Shown piece after piece: positions 38,467 through 50,926 of a DNA stretch of 64,000 nucleotides. A program made the translations under genes and the position numbers. Numbering within the stretch: the first letter of the stretch is position 1; each line of letters starts with the position of its first letter. The stretch spans positions 1 to 64,000 of the forward strand of contig CAJNOI010000202.1 in assembly GCA_905250115.1 (NCBI GenBank), in the 5' to 3' direction. Below the pieces are notes generated by a model. The model was given only the letters and a program-made list of their open reading frames with translations. It was not told the origin of the DNA and ran no database searches. The DNA is from Adineta steineri (taxonomy: Eukaryota > Rotifera > Eurotatoria > Adinetida > Adinetidae).

Positions 38467-39141
38467 ACATGTTCATTAACCGAAATGTTTTATGTAAATA
38501 AATTAATAATGAATAACTAATATTATTGATCACAAACAAAACATGTCTGAAAAAGAGTAGAAAATCTTTTAAATTTATAATTCTTAAAAGCATGATCAAC
38601 TAACAAATAACTTGTTAACATATAAGATTACAAAGCTATACTCACATACAATAATCAAAAATCGTTAAATATCTATTTTACTATATATGATAGTAGATTA
38701 TCAAAGAAAATATACACACCGAACGATTAGTTTAGGTCTTGTAGGATTAGTCTAATAGAGTTAGCTAGAATTTAGATACTAACTCTAACTCTCTAATTAA
38801 CTACAACGACATGATGAAAATCATGAAATAGTATGTATATTACGTAATGAATGATTCAAGATAAAAAATTAGTGAGATTTTATCTTATTATTAGAACACC
38901 ATTTTCTACAGTCTTTATCTCTAATGCAATGAATCGTTTAGCTTGATGAGAAAGTCTGATATTTCTAGTAGAACGAAAAAAAACGAGATTGTATTACAAG
39001 ATAATAGTAGTAACCTAGAAATAACATGTGTGATATAATGACAGTTTTTAAATCTTCGTCCTATTTTCTGTTCTCAGAAAATATATTTAATATTAATTTC
39101 ATGTAATAGATATCTTGTAAATATAAAGAAGATTACATTCA

Positions 39142-39256
39142 ATTGAGGGTGTGGACATCAAGTTCATATCGTATCACACCAAGGCCCTCACCCACCAATA
39201 CCCATACCATCTTGAGGGTGTGGTTGTGAGTCTTATTGTTATCCCACACTCTCAAT
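39142..39256. repeat. Double telomere-like hairpin
   Basis: ATTGAGGGTGTGG opens and CCACACTCTCAAT closes the unit. Inside, a second start CTTGAGGGTGTGG at 39213 follows a C-rich arm (CCCTCACCCACCAATACCC). It looks like two members in tandem, or one nested in another. Confidence 0.75.
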
Positions 39257-39778
39257 GTCGCATTAATGATGATCGTAATAAATTGACTATTTCCCCTGTC
39301 GCCAATTCGCCTTAGTTTTGACAAGTAATTATGGCCAATTGATGATTTTTTGAACCGAAGTGATTCATCGATGGTGTTGCAATAAACTTTAACAGAAAAT
39401 GTCAATTCATAAAAATAATTTATTCTCCTTATGTTAAAGTTAATTTTGACAAGAAAATAAGAAAAGTGCGTATTATAATTTATGGAAATAAATGTCTTGT
39501 ACTTTGTTTAGGTTCATCATTGCATCAAAATATTTTGCTCAAATTTTATTCGAATCTAAAATTAGAAAGAAGGAATTATCCACATTCAACTTCCACACGT
39601 CAAAAAAGATTTCTCAAGAAACTATTACAACTTTCATTTGTGATCAATAATTCATAAACCAAATGGAATTTATTTGTCAAAAAAGACTTTTTTATTCGAA
39701 ATCAGATGATTTTTTTTTATTTTGGTGAATTATATTATTTTACAATTGAGTTATTTTCAAAATAAAATAATTTTCATA

Positions 39779-42326
39779 TTATTCAATACATAGTTCATAT
39801 TTTTGAATTCGATGATTACCACCATCAGCAACATAAAGATTTCCTTCAACATCAAATGATAGACCTGTGGGATAATTTAATTGATATCGTTCATTTCCTG
39901 CACCATTTCCACCAACAACAACTGAACCATTTGTATCTCCTTCACTCCAACGCATAATTCGACAATTCAAAAAGTCTGCAATAAAGATTTGGCCCAAATT
40001 ATCAACAATCATTCCAAGAGGCTGAGCTAATTGGTTGAGACCGCTTCCTCGTCCATTCCCGCCTGCAACAACAATACCTTCTTTTGCATCTTTTTTCCAT
40101 TTGCTAATACGATTATTTCCAGTCTCGGATACATAAATAGAATACTCTTTATCGACGAAGATTATGCTAGGTCCCTCGAATTGATCTAGATGTTCTCCGT
40201 TACTATTTCCACCTGCAACTAATGTTCCAACTGTGTCTCCTTCTTTCCATCGTCTCACTTCATACTTTGCGTGATCAGAAACATAAATAAATCCATCTTT
40301 GTCTATTGCCACACCGTTACAGTAAATATTGGAAATGAAAATTTGTGGATTTGTTCGACTTTGACGGAACCATCGCATTACCCGATAGTTTCCATGATCA
40401 CATATGATTATTGCATTCTTCTCTTTGTCAACAGTTACGTCGTTTGGCCTTTCGAATTGATCCAGGTTTTTTCCTTGTCCGTTTCCACCTGCGATGACTT
40501 CACCATTGTTCGAATTATATTTCCATTCAATAATACGATGGTTCCCAGTATCAGCAATCAAAATAGCTTGGTTATCATCGATATAGATCTTACTAGGGAT
40601 AATGAGTTGATTTAATTGATCTCCATTTCCATTTCCTCCAGCAATAGTAATTCCATATTGTTTCCATTTGTTGTATTTTGGCTTGCTTTTTACTAATAGA
40701 GAAGAAAAAAGATTTAATATCAAATCAAAATCTATAAACTATATCGATTTAATAAAAATATCAAAATAAAAAGAAAAGAATTTTGGTAAAGAAATCTGAT
40801 TTAATTTTTTTCTAAGTTCGATAAGGAAACATGATGTTAATGTTTTTAAAGATTTATTAAATTTGTGAATGAATTATTCGATCGAAAATCTTTGAAATTT
40901 GTGGAAAAAAAACAATCTATCTTTGTAATTAATTGAAGATAAAAAATAATTAAACAACAAAAGAAAACTGAATAAAAATATCTTCTCATTCTTCTTTTGA
41001 AAAAGCGAATGAGAATTTGTTCTTTGAATGGATGATGTGCATCGATAGATGAGTGATCAAGAATAAAGGCTCTCACATTTATACTGACTTTACTGCATAT
41101 TCTGCGATATTTCTCGACTAGCTTCCTACCAGAATTTGGAAAATACTATTGTCTTGTATCAAGATCTGGTATAGATTTATAAGATCATAGTCAAGATACA
41201 CATGGTCTAATATAGTGACTATAGTATATGTATAGATACTCTTAAATACTTCAGAAATAGCCCATCAGATATCTTCTACAAGTGTCAGAAATCAAAGCAT
41301 AGATCAATGGTCAATTTAATAAATCTTTAAAATCCTCGCTCTCAACAACATCTTTAGATGGAAAAATTCGCCGTACTGTATCTGCAGACAGTAGTAAAAT
41401 CACACTGATAAGCATTATTTAGTCAAAATCTTGACAAAATAATGTTACGTTAATATATCTCAGTCACATGAGATTCATCTGTACATAAGATCGACTCACT
41501 TTCGTCTACTTTGTATTTTGATTTAAGAGATGTTTCATTGGAAAAATTACACATTAATAAACTTTCAAAGCACAATTGTTGAAAAAAATATTATGATTTC
41601 CTTCTTTATTTCTCAAATATTTATTGTTTATTAACTCTTGAAAATTTCTGAAATTTTTTTGTATATCTATATTTTTATCTTGCAACTTTAAGTAAAGAAT
41701 GACAATCGAAACTCATTGATACAAAAACAGAATGTTAAACCTTCTTTTATTGAAATATGATTTAGAATTTATCTCTACTAAAAATCAAATGATAGAACTC
41801 TAATCTCTATGAATATTCTTATAAAATATTCAAAAATAAATTCAACACGAACAATATCATGAAAATATTTTAATAATTTATCGAAAAAGAAAAGAATATT
41901 GCTTTTTTTTATTTTGTTAATATTATACCTTCTGTCGTTGGATTGTCTGCTGTTGTTGTTTCTGATGTCACAGTTGATAGGCTTATCATGTTTGTTGTTT
42001 CTATTGGTGCAGTTGATAGTTTTGTTATGTTTATTGTTTTTGTTTTAATAATCACGATTGGAATAGTCACACTCAAAATAACAAAGATAATACCAATAAT
42101 GATCCATGAGAATTTCTTTTTTTCAAAACATTTTCTTCTATAATAAACAATTCGTTTAATTATAAATCTCAACAATTTACAAAACACATACAACAATGTT
42201 GATTGATCAGTTGATGTCTGTTGAGAATTCGACGTAACTGGTTCAGACTAAAATAATTCATTAAAATCAAACGTTATTTAACAAGTATATTACATCACAA
42301 ACTCCTATTTGATTTCGACTCATCAT
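39779..42326 (-). CDS. Membrane-anchored NHL-repeat beta-propeller protein
   Basis: Three exons join in frame: 42303-42326, 41929-42247 and 39779-40692, giving 418 residues. A short polar N-terminus is followed by a basic stretch, one TM helix (about 54-76, WIIIGIIFVILSVTIPIVII), a Thr/Ser-rich stalk (TSETTTADNPTTE) and about six NHL repeats from residue 125 on. The repeats carry IADTGNHRIIEW, YVSDHAKYEVRRW, YVSETGNNRISKW and YVADGGNHRIQKY, each preceded by a GGNGxG turn. NHL propellers bind proteins, glycans or RNA; with this topology it should face outside the cell. The first exon (MMSRNQIG, donor GTTTGT) is inferred from phase alone. The 1.2 kb second intron is unusually long. It has the same layout as the VCBS neighbour: short cytosolic tail, TM, Thr stalk, propeller. 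Confidence 0.87.
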
Positions 42327-42798
42327 GAATATTTTCTGCAAGTTTAAGATTGAATTAATACCTTATTAAAATTAATAATCTAGAATGTTTAACAAAAACA
42401 AAAGATCACTTGAAAAATATGCAGAAATATTTGTCTAAAAATATAATAATGAAAAGTATTTATTTATAAATCAGTCAAAAGAAAAGGGAAAATTCAATTG
42501 AATTGTGTTAATTCCAGAGAAAGAGAACGCAAACTATCAATATAGAAATGTGTTCATAAGACTTTTCAGAATATTTCTAAATGATAGTCTCAGAACTGAA
42601 AAAGTCATAAAAAAAGTGTTGAAATTTATTTTTGTCTGAAAATAATCAGAATAAAGTACATTTTCGTCCATCAGAGTTGGTAAAACTTTCTTTTTCTATT
42701 ATTCACTAATCATTACGTCTTATTAATACTTACCTCAATCAAATCGAACAAGAACAAGTTGTTTTGCACTGCTATTCTGAAGTAACTCACTGCAAAAT

Positions 42799-42856
42799 CT
42801 TGAGGGTGGTTGTTAATCTGAGCTAAAACAAAAGACACCCATATTCACACCCTAAT
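42799..42856. repeat. Short member of the CTTGAG hairpin family
   Basis: It starts CTTGAGGGTGGTTG and ends ACACCCATATTCACACCCTAA. The arms are short and diverged but keep the family terminus. Confidence 0.6.
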
Positions 42857-44002
42857 TAGAGTTGTTATTAATAAAGCGAAAACTGTGCTCTCGTGGGATC
42901 TCAGATTATGTTAAATGTGAAAAAAAATGGAACATCTGTTTAAATTAATGGACGAAAAATAATGGAGAAAAAGAATTCACTGAAATACGATCGATCTTGA
43001 TTTCATGATATTAAGATTGACACTAATAGTACGATCGAGAAAGGATAAGAACAAGTTAAGTCTAGATCAGAATCTATTTCCAACTACAAATATACAAATC
43101 AAAGATTAAAATAATGCAACTTGTCCAATATCAAATGGACAATTTTGAATTATAAGGAATGATAGAAGAAGCACAGAAAATAGTAAGTTATTTAAATAGA
43201 TGAAAACTACAGATAAGAAGTACTCATGTCAATTTTTCAACGACTATATATTAATATTTTTAATTTCCGAAGGACTATTTGCGTCATTTCCATACCCGAA
43301 GTCTTTCTTGAACAAAGAAACTGCTGAATACATGTTTTTGTTTTTATTCATTTATGAAAATGAATATCTCAAAACAAACATTTTCACTATTTCTTAAAGA
43401 AAATAGCCTATAGTAAAAATATCCTAAGAATTATCAGAAACTCTTAACTTACAACAATATGTAACACTTACCACGAAAAGTATCTTATACATTCCACATG
43501 TGTCACCTGAATTTACAAAGAGTCATGAGAAGATATTACGTGTATTTAACTATATATACAGTCGTTGTATGGAACATGTCTTTCTATTTTTTTTCCCATC
43601 ACGTTTTAATTCTGCCTACTTCCAACATCTGTCAGAATAAATAGGAACAAAGAAAGAAGCATTAGAGTAAAGAAAAAGATTATTTTTTTTATTGAAACAT
43701 TTTCTGCTACATAAATAATAGATATTGATATAAAATCATTCAACGATATGTACGATATTTAATACTAAATTCAGATTTCAAGAAAGAATTGATACCTCAA
43801 GAGAATATTCTCGCTAACTTTTTTTCTTTTTATCCACAGAAAAAGAGTCGAATTTTCAATAATAAATATTGATGATTTCTATTCACGCTGATCCAAATCA
43901 GGAATAATCTTAATCAATAATAATTCATAACTTTCAATTATGTCTGTCAATGTAAAGTATAAATAGAATTATTGGCTAGCAATATTAACTTCATCTTTAT
44001 TA

Positions 44003-44050
44003 TTTGAGAGTGTGTGTGGTAGATATAATACTCATACCCACACCCTCAAA
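44003..44050. repeat. Compact telomere-like hairpin
   Basis: TTTGAGAGTGTGTGTGG and CCCACACCCTCAAAA form the arms around TAGATATAATACTCATA. This is the shortest clear member and shows the terminal structure well. Confidence 0.75.
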
Positions 44051-45792
44051 ATATGTTATGTTTATCATTTTCCTCACTGGAGAAACAAAATATTGGACAT
44101 ATTTCTTAATTTATGGTTAAACATGTGTGTAGAAAAGATGAGCACAAAAGATATAGCAGCTACATCAATCGTCAAGCCTTAGACAATATCATGAAATCTA
44201 CTCTTTTGTCTTGGAATCAACATGAGGATGACAATGTGATAGATGAATGTATTACTCTTATTATGGTGTTAATTCATTCTTGTACATCATCAAGATATTT
44301 TATACTAATCTAAATCTATTACTGAAGTATTTTATTGACAATAATCTGATAACTAATCCTGTAGTTATAGCTTAACTCTATAAACTTTCAAATGAATGAA
44401 TGAATAATAATAAAAGAGATTCTTTTCTCTCAGAAAACTTTGTATTTCGTTCAAAAAGTGTTGATTTCTAATGTTTAATATTATTGAGAAAATGATCTTC
44501 TCATTTGTTATTGATATTTGTCTTCTATTGAATAGAATAAAATCAAGTTGTTTCTTTTTAGTTACATTCTCCAATAATTAACTTGAATGATAAAAACTAC
44601 TCTTCTATATTTTACTGAAAACTGAACATCAGAAAAACATGAAGTTTATTTTTTTATTGTATTCGCCTACACAGTGTTAATGGGAACATTCATTCTTTTT
44701 TCAAATATTTGCAACAAATACAACAGTCGAATTTATTAATAAATAAAAACAATGAATCCGTTTCCTTTTTCACAACTGATATGAAATGCCAGACATTATT
44801 TACTGTAAATATAAAAAAATGTTCATGATATTGAGATTTTGTAGGAAGGATGTGAAAATAAAGTGTTTCAAACAAAATTTAATGTTATTCTTGTTAAGAA
44901 TACATCGCAAATCATGCATTAACGAAGGAAATACAACGCTTCCTGAACAATAAAATAGAACTATTTTGACAACAGAATGTTTTTGTTATTTTGTATTCAG
45001 TTGAAAGAGGAAATAAATCGGCATTGTGTATTATCAGAAATGTATTAAACAATTGATTTTATTCTTATTTCACAGATTAGATAAATAATAAAAAAGTGCA
45101 GTTGTTTATCTTCAGAATAAATCCTCATCAAATACTATTCTATGAGATGAATATCATCGAACACATAAAATCTGTGAGAAATAAATGGATACATTTAAAA
45201 AATAATTAGAATTGCACAGAATAATATCATATTGACATTCACAAGAATCAATTGAATTCATCATTTTATTATCCTTTGAAATTATTCATTATGACAAATA
45301 ATTATGATCAGACTAAGATATTAATTATTTCTTCTATACATTTTAGAAATAGGAAACACTGTAAAGAAGAAAAATAAAACAATGAGTTAGAGGTGATTGA
45401 CAAATAACATACGAAAAATATTCTATATTGGTATGTACAAGAGAACAAAGAAGATAAAACTATACTGTGACTGACATTGTAAGTAAATAATTGTAAATGT
45501 TGAATACTTTCTTAAAAACAACGACATTTTTTACTATTTGGTCAGAATTCAACTGATAAAGTTAAAATTTTTTATTATGATGAAGACTTGAATCATTGAA
45601 GAAGAAAACTAATTTATTCTGTCCAATTCAAATAAATATTTAGAGATTTATTTTTCTAAAAAGAGGACTCTATAGAATCTAAAATTAAATTGAATATTAT
45701 GCAAATTTACTCTTTCTGTTAATTATCTGAATTTCTGTTTATTCAACTCAAAAATTCAATATATTTTATAAAATAAAAAATTTGTAATGAAA

Positions 45793-45844
45793 AGAGAGTG
45801 TGAGTATGAATAGAATAGTGTACAACGACACCAACACCTTCAAG
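45793..45844. repeat. Diverged hairpin at the end of a receptor fragment
   Basis: AGAGAGTGTGAGTATG and GACACCAACACCTTCAAG form the arms. On the minus strand it begins CTTGAAGGTGTTGG, close to the family terminus CTTGAGGGTGTGG. Confidence 0.6.
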
Positions 45845-46049
45845 TGAATAAAAAATTGGAAACATAAGCCAAATTAAATAAATAATAGAAAAAAAATCGA
45901 AAAAAAATTGAAATAGGTGCACGACGATACGTAGATTGAGTAAATATAATACAACTAAAAATATTACCAGTAATATCTAATGCAAAATAAACTGTCATTC
46001 CGTATCGAATCATTTCTTTTTGTATAAAAGATAAATCTGTTATAACCAT
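45840..46049 (-). pseudogene. 7TM receptor, N-terminal fragment only
   Basis: 69 codons hold a short N-terminus, TM1 (MTVYFALDITGNIFSCIIF), the loop TQSTYRRAP and part of TM2. The order matches the intact receptor at 59413-60561 (NIYVFSQSALRSNPCC in the same place). The frame then ends at TGA 45840-45842, which is inside the CTTGAAGG terminus of the hairpin repeat. TM3 to TM7 are absent. It is a truncated gene, not a working receptor. Confidence 0.65.
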
Positions 46050-47489
46050 GATTTAGTTGTATTTTATGTTACAGAGTATTCAATATTCTAAAAAGAATAA
46101 AACTTGAATATTTTTATATTTATACTCAAAATACAACGTCATCGAACAGAGCAGATGTTTTTAAATAAGATTGATTAGGATTTGAAAAGACAGTAATTAA
46201 GAGGCAATGATTTCAACATAATTATGTCTGATATTTCATTTTATATCTCTGACATACTATAGCATGTTGGCTTATCATTACAATCATAAATACGAGAAAA
46301 GGTGGACATGTAAAGGTTTTGATAGATAGATATCTCGATTGTAATTGTGAGCGTTTAAGTGAATATTTCAACAAAGTTTTTTTTTGTATAATTTCATAAA
46401 AGAAAAACAAAGAAGTACATTGACCTCATAGGAAAAGTCTTCTTATTAAGTTAGATATTTAACTTTAATTAAAAATGAAGGATCGGTGTTTTTGTTTCCT
46501 AACGTTATCATTTATTAAAATACGATGAATAAATTATCAGAAAATAATGAATAGTATTGATAAAGAAATCTCCACTTTAATCAATGAAAATTTAAATTAC
46601 AATATCTATAGAAATACAATATTTTAGATATAAAAATCACTTCTAGCGTTAGTTAATCATAATGAGATCTCTCAATTTCATTTATTATTACCTATAAATT
46701 ACATTTCTCTGTAAATGTCTCAAGTCAAGCAATGAGAAGAGGATACCATGCTTTTAATGCACCATATAATCATGTCAAAGTGAGGAATAAAATCTTTCTT
46801 TATGTATAGATTTTCTTGTAGTCAACATTTTCAATGATTTCTATTTTAGTCTTATCGTTATCGTACGATATCTGCTGAATTTAAAAATACAAATCAATGT
46901 ACATTTATAAATTACCATCATTTTTATTAAAATGCGAAAAACGAACGCAACCAGAACATGCATCATTTTTCTACGGTACAGGCACAATATCCAAGTTATG
47001 AAATTACATGATTTTATTATCAATAATTTATAATCGTTTAAAAAAGAAGTCTATTAAATTGTGTTGCTTACAATAGGTTTCTTTCTATATCAATCTTTAT
47101 CAATTTTACTACGAACAAAATGGCTGAGAGCTAGTAATAATAATTTTTCTTATAAAATATGTTAGCTTATTTGCATATGTAAATGTAACTACTCTTCAAT
47201 CGAACAAATGAGTTGATGTATTATCAATGATATGAGTGTTTAATTCAATTTCTTACAGTATCAATCGTATTTATTACAAGTTAACATTGCAAATGTTCTG
47301 TTGAATAATGACTCAAAATTATCCAATAAATATTAATCAAATAAAAATACATATCTTGCCGAGCGGCAATTTATATCTTCGATTACAAGTGACGCACTTC
47401 AATCAATAGAACAGAATATTAAAAAAAGACAAAACATACAGCTTTTTTATTCATTCACTTTCAATACAATTAAGTAAGTACGAGCAGAG
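46050..47489. other. Spacer, nothing recognised
   Basis: AT-rich. Short open frames at 46222-46410 and 46841-47023 (-) have no recognisable content. No repeat was seen before the hairpin at 47490. Confidence 0.5.
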
Positions 47490-47586
47490 TATGGGTGTGG
47501 GTGTGGGTGTGGATAGATGTGAAATCACCTTTTCTTTACTGACACCCACACTCACTCACTCTCACTCGCACCCACACCCACCCGTG
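47490..47586. repeat. Telomere-like hairpin
   Basis: ATGGGTGTGGGTGTGGGTGT opens it. After a spacer, GACACCCACACTCACTC and CACCCACACCCACCC close it. A lone C-rich half (ACCCTCACCCAAAC ... CATCCTCAAGATG) follows at about 47719-47769. Confidence 0.85.
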
Positions 47587-47901
47587 GAATAATCAACATT
47601 TGCACGGTAAAAACTAGCCAAAAACCTTCCAAGAGTTTATACTTAGCACATATACCTCTTAAAGATTTATGATAAGGAGAGTACAATAAATCTTGATAGT
47701 GTAAGTATATATTCTACTCTGATACCCTCACCCAAACTGGCGTATGCACACCACACCTACATCCATCCTCAAGATGATATTCATATTAAAGATAATGATA
47801 TATATATTTATTGATAAATATGTTACATCAACATACAAAAAGCAGATTAAACAACAGAATTACTATATAATATTTCATTCTGTCTATTTTAATAATCGTC
47901 G

Positions 47902-48954
47902 TCATTTGATTTCACAATTTTTGTTGTAATCTTTCTTCACAGTTGCCACGGGTATTGGATGTTGACGAAGTATCTTTGCTCGAATTAGTTGTAAAAATTC
48001 TTTTCGAAACATATCTGATGACACAATAAAATTAATAAATGTTAATGAAAATCTAAGATGAATAAGAGCATATGTCATATTACCAGCGAAGTCCTCAGTT
48101 GTAGTGTGAAGTAGTGATTTCGAAGTATTTACAGTTAATGCCTTATAAACAAGAAAGCATGGATTTGGCATATTGAGAATCATAAAAACGAGAATTTGAT
48201 TTGCTAACATCTTATGAAGTTGAGCATCTTTTTTGGATGTTTTACTACCTTGAATATGTCGACCACTATGTGCTACCCCAATTGGCTCAATTCGTTGTCT
48301 AGTTTTATGCACATTATTAGCAGTTAATAGGCCAAAAATAAATAATCAAAGTATAGGAAGTATTCCACTTTCAATGACAATATAAATGCTAAAAAACACT
48401 CCATAAGCACCGGATTGATACCAACAGGTACCTGTGCTTATATCATAGAAAATGATAACTTGAATGTACATGACACACCAGAAAATAACATTACCGATAA
48501 TAAGACGAATGGCGATTTTTGGTGAACTCCATTGTCGACGAAGTGAATTACGAGAACTAGTAAAATAACGATCAATTCATGGCATAATGATATTGTAACA
48601 AGGAATAGCTACAAATATATAAAATAAGTAAAAGCGAATCTTACAATACCAAAAGGTGGTATTGAGAGTATGAACATCATAACCATAGTGCAGCATTCGA
48701 GTGAAAAGAGCAAAATTGAAAATGAAGAACTGTGAAAAACTAGAAGCAATGAAATACATAGCACAAGGACTCTTGTGAAAAGCTGATTGACAAAAGACAA
48801 TAATAGCCAAAATCGATCCAATATTGCAATTGATCATAATCAAACATAGACCATATTGTGAAATAGTCTTGTTGACAAACATGATAAGTGCAATCAAATA
48901 AACTTGGTCATCATTAACGATGATGATAGTATCATTTATTGTTGTGTTAGACAT
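47902..48954 (-). pseudogene. 7TM receptor gene with two in-frame TGA codons
   Basis: One intronless frame covers a whole rhodopsin-like receptor from MSNTTINDT (two N-glycosylation sequons) to about 47902. TM1 is in GLCLIMINCNIGSILAIIVF; the loop FCQSAFHKSPCAMYF matches its relatives, and TM7 leads into FIVSSDMFRKEF. Two TGA codons interrupt it: 48577-48579, just before IDRYFTSSR (the end-of-TM3 region), and 48346-48348, before LFIFGLLTANN (TM5/6 side). No frameshift was seen. Upstream in-frame codons reach 49008. Related to the intact gene at 59413. It probably senses a small ligand or peptide; most likely dead. Confidence 0.75.
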
Positions 48955-49624
48955 TTCTTTTGCAAAAGATATGAATACTATGTGATTTATCGATGCTTTA
49001 TATGTCAATATTTCTAATATATATTTCCCTAAAACATGAAATCTATCGGTTGATCGATTTTATTTGTTACTCATTCGAATATTTCTTTTTCTAAAATAGT
49101 ATGAACATCATTTCATGTCATTCAAAGTAATTATATCTATTTTACCAGAGAAATGTTAATGAAATCTATTTAGCTATCAAAGCAAGAATAACTATTGTTT
49201 TTTATGAATGATTATAAATAATATGAAGAAAAGATACTTATTTTATCAAAAACACTAAACTTCATCATTAGTGTGTTTATTATCAAAGTAGTAAAAAGCA
49301 AAGCTTTGTTTTCAATAGTCTAAACAGTACTCTAAATATTAACCAAACATGTTTGTCACTCTTCACGCATGAAAGGAACTTTGATAATTTACAGCATAAG
49401 ACAGATGTTCTTGTTAAACCCATAGATATTTATACAATGATCGTAACATATCACAGAAAAGAACATTTCATTAACAAGACACATGTATTTTTCACGTAAA
49501 TAATACCAAGTGACATTGATTATGGTCAAAAAACATTTCTAAAGATCATTATATAGAAACCACTTTGAGTAGAAAATACAATTTTATTTCATCCATTAAG
49601 CGACTATTTATAACTCGTCCACTC
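48955..49624. other. Spacer upstream of the receptor pseudogene
   Basis: AT-rich, nothing recognised. Its last eight bases (GTCCACTC, 49617-49624) are the left target duplication of the adjacent hAT element. Confidence 0.5.
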
Positions 49625-50918
49625 CAGGGTTGCCAAATCAAAATTTTAGAAAACAGGAGTTTCAAAAAAAAAAGCAGGAGTTTTCCAGGAGAAGTTTTTT
49701 CCCAAATCAGGAGGTTTTCTATTTTAAGTTGAGAAAATATTAGACGGTTTTCTCGTAGAAAATTCGAACGTTCGCTAACAAAAAATATTTATCTCCTTCG
49801 TATCAAGTTGGTGATCAAGAATTTAATACACATAATATTATTTTTACTTGAATTTTATCACAAATAATATTTTTTTGCTATACAGAATGATCATGAAAAG
49901 TGTTCTTTTAGTTATATCTATTATGTACTCTTGATCAGTTAATATTCTTATCTGTATTATTTCCAAATTAATTTTCATTCTAATCTATCAGCCAAAATTC
50001 TTTTTCATTGCAGAGTTTAAGCAAAAGTATTTATATAAATGAATAGAACGATAGAAAGATTCTTGACAGAGTTTGAAAAAAAGACAAGCATTCTTTATCT
50101 CTTACATCACTATGAATCGATTGTACGTGTTTCTTCGCTTGTTTTTGCAATGAACGGTCTATAGCATTAATATGCTGTAAAAAAAACAAGATAAGCTAAT
50201 TTTTGACAATGGAAGTTATTTTTCTCTTAAGCCTTTTATGATCTATTCAGTGAACATTTTATCGATATGGCTATCACTTCTGTTTCTTTACCATTGATAT
50301 CTTCACTTTTTGTTATTCTAATATATACCTATTTATTCTTTTCATGTTTATAATTCGTGTCAGACTTTGACAACAAAATTAGCAGTGCCCATGAACCTAT
50401 AACAATTCTCTAATGAAAATGAAACGCAGGAATCTTGCTAAGTTATTCAAGATATTGTTCTATTCTGAGCTAAGAAGAATCAGACGTGAATTCCAAGAAA
50501 TGAAAAAATCTTTCTAGACGAGAGACATCTTAACTGGTCATTTAAAATGTTGCCCATCGGACTCTTGTCTAAATATCAAGATCAAGATCTTGTTTTCCAG
50601 ACAATAACATGCATTTTTTCTGCTGTCTCCAGTAAAATAAATATTTTGTGTACTGCTAGCTCCTACAATTGATGATTTTTTTCGAGAAAAATAAAATAAA
50701 AGCAAATATTTTCTTATTCGTTACTATAATTATTGAGTACTGCAATAGTTCTCGTTTTTTCCTTTTAACTTTCTTATCGATTCAAAGTATCGCTAAACAT
50801 CAGGAGAAATCAGGAGAAAATGTTAAAAATCAGCTCCTGAAATCAGGAGATTTTCAGCCAGGAGAAAAGTAAAAAAAACAGGAGAATCCTGGTTAAATCA
50901 GGAGGTTTGGCAAGCCTG
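49625..50918. mobile_element. Non-autonomous hAT-type DNA transposon, 1.29 kb
   Basis: The left end is CAGGGTTGCCAAATC; the right end, read in reverse complement, is CAGGCTTGCCAAACC. Flanking 8-base direct repeats are GTCCACTC and GTCCGCTC (one difference). Multiple CAGGAG words cluster within about 120 bases of both ends, like subterminal transposase-binding repeats of hAT elements. No transposase frame was found inside (a 67-codon frame at 50669-50872 crosses the subterminal repeats), so it depends on another copy. Confidence 0.8.
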
Positions 50919-50926
50919 GTCCGCTC

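Larger units (their letters stand above)
38106..39778. other. Convergent spacer with two telomere-like hairpins
   Basis: It lies between the 3' ends of the VCBS (+) and NHL (-) genes. No gene was seen. The first part (38170-38360) repeats ATATCTCTT/ATCTCTT-like words, a low-complexity tract. Hairpin repeats lie at 38396-38466 (with a 10-N gap) and 39142-39256. Confidence 0.55.
42327..45792. other. Gene-poor spacer
   Basis: About 3.5 kb of AT-rich DNA. Short open frames (43200-43397, 44113-44313) carry no recognisable domain. Only the hairpins at 42799-42856 and 44003-44050 stand out. Confidence 0.55.
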
